From NCBI RefSeq assembly GCF_019097595.1, contig NC_080717.1:5040001-5104000 (forward strand): 64,000 nt of DNA, given 5' to 3'. Each line of letters opens with the position of its first letter. Position 1 is the first letter of the stretch. A program made the position numbers and the translations under genes. Origin of the DNA: Hemibagrus wyckioides. Lineage: Eukaryota; Chordata; Actinopteri; Siluriformes; Bagridae. Below the pieces are notes generated by a model, which saw nothing but the letters and a program-made list of their open reading frames with translations, searched no databases and was not told where the DNA came from. Positions 62,943 through 64,000 of the stretch are shown piece by piece.

Positions 62943-63660
62943 CTGTGAGGAAGAGAGTGAGTAAACATGACTCAGATCATTGTAGATCACTGAAGCTTCT
63001 AATTAACCTTCAATTCAACCTTCAGAGCCACGGAAATGTTTTAATTAGATACAGCGAGAAAAAAATCCATCAGCTTTAATGGGCTTTTTCAAAGGTAAAT
63101 TACTGCTGAACGTGATCAACACATCAGAGCTGGCTAAACCGTGACGCTACGTCGTAGACAAGTCTGCTTTTGAGAAATAAAAACTTTTCTGTCTTTTGAG
63201 ACATGCTGTCCCTCAAAAACATCTCAAAGGTATCAAAACAAATAGTCAAAAGCATTCAAGAAGACACTTAGCATTGTTATGTAGCAAATTAAAGGGTTCT
63301 TTGCTAGCTTGCTAAGTACTGTTTATTTTTAAGCCTATCCAGCTGAAGAAAATCCTGCGGTAAAAATGATTAGCTTTTACAGTTATTAGCCAAGGACATC
63401 ATCCTCAGAAACCCTGAGATACAGATATGAGTTAGCTAATTAGCCAACTACAATTTCTAGCAAGTTATATTAGTTAAAACATTAGGAATAATCTTTTAAC
63501 CATATTCTCCAGCTAAATCCTGAGGTAAAAAAAAAATGGACTCAGTAATATAATTTAGCCTGATATGCAATTATTAGGACTTCTTAAAAGCAAAGAAAAT
63601 GTCATTCAAGTATTATAAAAGGTTTGACCATTAAGCTAAGCTAACTAAGCAGCTATGTTT
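62943..63660. other. ppid intron sequence up to the window end
   Basis: No further ppid exon was found; the preceding TPR exon should lie past 64000. From about 63290 the 'gctagctaa' and 'ttagcca' motifs become frequent. Confidence 0.5.
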
Positions 63661-64000
63661 TCAGCAACTCAAGTAAAAATATATTAGTTTTCCTTGCTAG
63701 CTAAGTTTAGTTTTAATTATTAGCCAGCTGTGTGTAAAAATATTAGCTTTGATAGCTGAGTAGAATTTTATCTATTTTAGCCAGCTAGCATGAGGTCCTC
63801 AGAAAATCCTGAGGTTAAAATATTAGCTTTGATAGCTGTGTATAATCTATTTTAGCCAGCTAGCATGAGGTCCTCAGAAAATCCTGAGGTTAAAATATTA
63901 GCTTTGATAGCTGTGTATAATCTATTTTAGCCAGCTAGCATGAGGTCCTGAGAAAATCCTGAGGTAAGAATATTAGCTTTGATAGCTGTGTAGAATTTTA
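63660..64000. repeat. 75-bp minisatellite running off the window
   Basis: CCAGCTAGCATGAGGTCCTC begins units at 63781, 63856 and 63931 with an exact 75-bp offset and few mismatches. Earlier, more diverged units lie from about 63660. The array continues past the end. Confidence 0.92.

Overview
The window looks like chromosomal DNA from a ray-finned fish. Genes are split into short exons with GT..AG introns, the introns are full of Tc1/mariner-type transposons, tRNA-derived SINEs and microsatellites, and the encoded proteins read as vertebrate. An ostariophysan such as a catfish is possible from the repeat content, but that is only a guess. The gene order rxfp1 - etfdh - ppid, with etfdh and ppid facing each other tail to tail, is the order I know from human chromosome 4q32, so the block is conserved synteny and not a new gene cluster.

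Layout. 1-13.9 kb: repeats and unassigned sequence upstream of, or in a 5' intron of, rxfp1; the signal-peptide and LDLa exons were not found. 13.9-38.9 kb (+): sixteen exons of rxfp1, the relaxin family peptide receptor 1 (linker, leucine-rich repeats, seven-helix domain, stop). 38.9-46.4 kb: intergenic, with degraded transposons and an AT-rich minisatellite. 46.4-59.0 kb (+): thirteen exons of etfdh, mitochondrial electron-transfer-flavoprotein:ubiquinone oxidoreductase, which add up to a complete 618-residue reading frame. 59.9-62.9 kb (-): the last three exons of ppid (cyclophilin 40), whose 5' part lies beyond the window. The end of the window is a 75-bp minisatellite.

The three genes do not form an operon or share a pathway: a peptide-hormone receptor, a respiratory-chain dehydrogenase and an Hsp90 co-chaperone. 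Mobile DNA dominates the rest. Two 1,248-bp Tc1 copies share both ends and length; the one in an etfdh intron keeps an uninterrupted DD34E transposase, while the one in an rxfp1 intron has a nonsense codon. There are also six copies of a second, internally deleted Tc1-like family, a 1,390-bp deleted Tc1-like element, an inverted pair of Tc1 remnants, two pogo/Tigger-like MITEs, other MITE candidates and at least three SINE families.

I saw no prokaryotic features, CRISPR arrays, rRNA or free-standing tRNA genes, and nothing that I would call a new biological system. The points most worth checking are the intact transposase, a probable GC-AG intron in etfdh, splice acceptors that directly abut (TG)n tracts, a complementary TATC/GATA pair in an rxfp1 intron, and a promoter-like island inside etfdh intron 1.
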